Source of the DNA: CAVPDE01 sp963702565
GTDB lineage: Bacteria; Desulfobacterota; DSM-4660; Desulfatiglandales; HGW-15
Length of the DNA: 64,000 nt
Assembly (NCBI GenBank): GCA_963702565.1
Contig: CAVPDE010000005.1
Location: 124,001-188,000 of the forward strand
Reading direction: 5' to 3'
Under the pieces are notes generated by a model. It was not told where the DNA came from. It saw only the letters and a list, made by a program, of their open reading frames with translations, and did no database searches. This document shows positions 62,039-64,000 of this stretch, in pieces. Positions within the stretch are counted from its first letter, which is position 1. The number at the start of each line of letters is the position of its first letter. The position numbers and the translations under genes were made by a program.

Positions 62039-63388
62039 CTATCTCTTTCCGTATCTGCCGTAGTCCTTGCAGAACTCGATCATGGTTTTCACATTTTCTT
62101 TCTTGGAACCCTGGATTCCTGCTCCTGTTGAGAGGATAAACCCTCCGCCCACGCCTGCCCCATCGATGAGATCTCTGCAATGGGTTTTGACTTCATCGGG
62201 TGTTCCGGCACACAGAAGATCCAGGGGGACGTTCCCCGCCAGGCAGGCTACTCTGCCCACCGTCTCTTTCGCCTTTTTCATGTCCGTCCGGTCAAACCAC
62301 CACACCACCTTGCCCTTGGGGACATCGGAAATGACGTCGAGACGATCGTTGTAGGCTCCCTCGGCAAAAAGCTGGGGCACCAGCCCTTCGCTGACCAGGC
62401 CGATGATGAGCTTGCGAAGGCTCGGCCAGTAAAAGGTTTTGAACTGCTCCCGGGACATGAAGCCGTCCGCGCCCTTGTGCAGAGGGATAAAAGGCATGAT
62501 GTGGCCGGTCACGTTGCACGCGGCCACAGCGCATTTGATCATGCTCGGAATCAATCGCTCGCAGGCCTCTTTCAGCTCATCCGCATAGCGGAACATGTCC
62601 AGCATCACTCCCCTGGTGCCTCTCAGGCTGTCCCCGATCACGTCAAAGGGAGCTTTGGTAAATCCTCCTGCAAAGGAGGGAAAGCCTCTTCCCATGATGC
62701 GGCCGCCGATCTCCCGGAGCGCGCCTCTCCAGCGAAGCGATTCATCGCCTGCTTTGGCCAGGGACTCCAAGGCCCCCTTCATGTTTTCCGCACCAAAAGG
62801 CGCAGCAAGCGGCACCACCATGGGAATTTCATTCACCGGTGGAAGAAGCGGAAACCCGGCCAGCGGCTTGAGGGCGCCGAAGATGCGGGGAAAGTAGAGG
62901 TTCAGAAAGAAAGCGGTGGGGTCGTCGATCAAGTCCTGGTATTCCTCCGCCTTCATGTACTCCGCTTCAACGTACTGGTATTCTCGCTCGTGAGAAACAC
63001 CATGCCCCGGCCACTCATAAAGCTTCAGATCCAGGATATCCAGCACCCTGCCCGGCACGATCGTTGTGGGAGCGTTGTACGCATCCGGCTCAAGATCCAG
63101 ATGGTACGCTTCCCATGCTGTCCCGAGAGCCCGGTAGTCGTACATGGCATCGTACATGGTAACTCCGGCGTACTGCATAGGGTAAAACCCGGCTGAGGGG
63201 CACACGGGAATGCGCTTGGGCTGCTGCCTGAGCTGGATCGCATCCTTCATAAGGGATACCCGTTCCTGATAGGCGGCAGCCGCATCCGCATCCGCGAAAG
63301 GAATCCCTTCTCCCTTGAGCCAGACGCTGAAGCGCTCTTCCTGCTTCTTCTCAGCCTCAGCCGACACTTCCAGGAATCGTTGTTGCAT
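62039..63388 (-). CDS. Uroporphyrinogen-decarboxylase-like corrinoid methyltransferase family protein
   Basis: A 449-residue TIM-barrel protein of the URO-D/MtaA/CmuA superfamily: PLHKGADGFMSREQFKTFYW, FAEGAYNDRLDVI, CLAGNVPLDLLCAGTPDEV and FILSTGAGIQGSKKENVKTM. Members that sit next to a corrinoid protein usually transfer methyl groups to or from it; true heme URO-D is unlikely because the heme-pathway motif is absent. The GAGGAG box fixes the start at 63388. The corrinoid protein gene ends one base upstream. Confidence 0.85.
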   Translation of the reverse strand: MQQRFLEVSAEAEKKQEERFSVWLKGEGIPFADADAAAAYQERVSLMKDAIQLRQQPKRIPVCPSAGFYPMQYAGVTMYDAMYDYRALGTAWEAYHLDLEPDAYNAPTTIVPGRVLDILDLKLYEWPGHGVSHEREYQYVEAEYMKAEEYQDLIDDPTAFFLNLYFPRIFGALKPLAGFPLLPPVNEIPMVVPLAAPFGAENMKGALESLAKAGDESLRWRGALREIGGRIMGRGFPSFAGGFTKAPFDVIGDSLRGTRGVMLDMFRYADELKEACERLIPSMIKCAVAACNVTGHIMPFIPLHKGADGFMSREQFKTFYWPSLRKLIIGLVSEGLVPQLFAEGAYNDRLDVISDVPKGKVVWWFDRTDMKKAKETVGRVACLAGNVPLDLLCAGTPDEVKTHCRDLIDGAGVGGGFILSTGAGIQGSKKENVKTMIEFCKDYGRYGKR

Positions 63389-63389
63389 G

Positions 63390-64000
63390 CTATCTCCTCT
63401 GCGTCCACTCTTTGGCAAGTCTCACGCCTGCCATCGCATCAGGAGCATACGCATCCGCCCCGCTGTAGTCCTTGATCTTCTCCGTGACGACACCTCCGCC
63501 GATCACGATCCGCACCGTTTCACGCAGTCCTGCTTCTTTGATCGCTTCCACGGTTTTCTTCATGGAGTCAAACGCCAGGGTGAGCAATCCGCTCATCCCT
63601 ACCACCTTGGGCTGAAAATCCTTGATGGCTTCGACAAACTTGGCAGGTTTTTGATTGATACCGATGTCGCGCACTTCAAAACCGTTTGCTTCCAGCAGAA
63701 AGACGACGATGTTCTTACCGATGTCGTGGATATCCCCTTCCACGGTGCCGATCAGCACCCTTCCCTTCTTTGCCTCGGCTTTCTGTTCCTGCACAAGAGG
63801 TTTGATCACTGCCGAGATCTCCTTCAGCATCTCCCCCGCCATCATGAGATGGGGCAAAAAATACACCCCCTTTTCAAAGCGCTGCCCGACGATCTCCATG
63901 GCCCTGGAGCAACTCTCCAGGATTTCTAGAGGTTCCGTCCCCCCAGCAAGCAATTGTTTGGCCCTCTGCAAGGCCTCTGCCTCTTTCATATCCACAAGGG
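63390..64000 (-). CDS. Corrinoid (cobalamin-binding) protein, 5' end probably outside the window
   Basis: About 200 residues visible. An N-terminal four-helix cap (PLEILESCSRAMEIVGQRFE, YFLPHLMMAGEM) precedes a B12-binding Rossmann domain with GDIHDIGKNIV (DxHxxG, the cobalt-ligand His), then GMSGLLTLAF and VIGGGVVTEKI. This is the MtaC/MttC-type fold. A GTG at 63995 could start it, but relatives have about 20 more residues and the frame is open to the edge. It would be the methyl carrier for the URO-D-like enzyme. Confidence 0.88.
   Translation of the reverse strand, partial: LVDMKEAEALQRAKQLLAGGTEPLEILESCSRAMEIVGQRFEKGVYFLPHLMMAGEMLKEISAVIKPLVQEQKAEAKKGRVLIGTVEGDIHDIGKNIVVFLLEANGFEVRDIGINQKPAKFVEAIKDFQPKVVGMSGLLTLAFDSMKKTVEAIKEAGLRETVRIVIGGGVVTEKIKDYSGADAYAPDAMAGVRLAKEWTQRR

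Noticed and set aside
62180..63196. A 338-codon plus-strand frame opposite the URO-D-like gene.
   Set aside because: It is antisense to a protein with clear family motifs and has no independent support.

Overview
The window looks like chromosomal DNA from an anaerobic Desulfobacterota (deltaproteobacterial) organism, roughly of the syntrophic or sulfate-reducing type. This is inferred from gene content: pyruvate phosphate dikinase, pyruvate:ferredoxin oxidoreductase, a 4Fe-4S class I fumarase, a five-helix (diheme-type) SdhCAB, corrinoid and uroporphyrinogen-decarboxylase-like methyltransferase proteins, Liv-type ABC transporters fused into operons with acyl-CoA ligases, TRAP transporters with a TatT component, and small Cys-rich proteins. 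No rRNA, CRISPR array or intact insertion sequence is visible.

Layout. 1-2.3 kb: an orphan receiver protein (cut by the window edge), a soluble histidine kinase, a Memo-like protein and an M50 protease. 3.0-4.05 kb: three consecutive Cys-rich small proteins, one of only 55 residues. 4.14-10.94 kb: an AT-richer island bounded by a 52-bp direct repeat of the 3' part of tRNA-Leu(UAA). It has no integrase and carries three PilZ proteins (one fused to a cyclic-nucleotide-binding domain), a stand-alone cyclic-nucleotide-binding protein, an FHA-GAF protein, a GAF protein whose HD-GYP domain is cut off at the HD motif, a secreted protein and decayed genes. 11.2-17.7 kb: PHP hydrolases, a membrane-anchored transglutaminase, an ABC exporter and a bifunctional-nuclease-like protein.

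17.9-38.7 kb is central metabolism: a PlsB-like acyltransferase, ppdK, FmdB-type zinc ribbon, a second orphan receiver, pyruvate carboxylase/oxaloacetate decarboxylase carboxyltransferase subunit, sdhCAB, mdh, pyruvate:ferredoxin oxidoreductase, fumarase and an enoate-reductase-like flavoenzyme. Together these link acetyl-CoA, pyruvate, PEP, oxaloacetate, malate, fumarate and succinate. 38.9-45.6 kb: a dTDP-rhamnose-reductase-like protein, a TRAP transporter (TatT, P, Q, M) with a TPR protein, an FmdB protein and a 28-residue membrane peptide.

45.7-64 kb is an 18-kb run of minus-strand genes. It holds two Liv-type ABC importers, each with its own acyl-CoA ligase; the second is preceded by a corrinoid protein, a methyltransferase-like URO-D protein and an acyl-CoA dehydrogenase. 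This suggests uptake, CoA activation and beta-oxidation of carboxylic acids.

A striking feature throughout is at least 16 intergenic imperfect palindromes of about 30-200 bp, most built from degenerate short words such as CACAAAGG, CACAGATG or CGAATGACGAA, some lying inside operons. Several long open frames start inside these elements, so I moved the starts of the affected genes downstream to ATGs with a ribosome-binding site.
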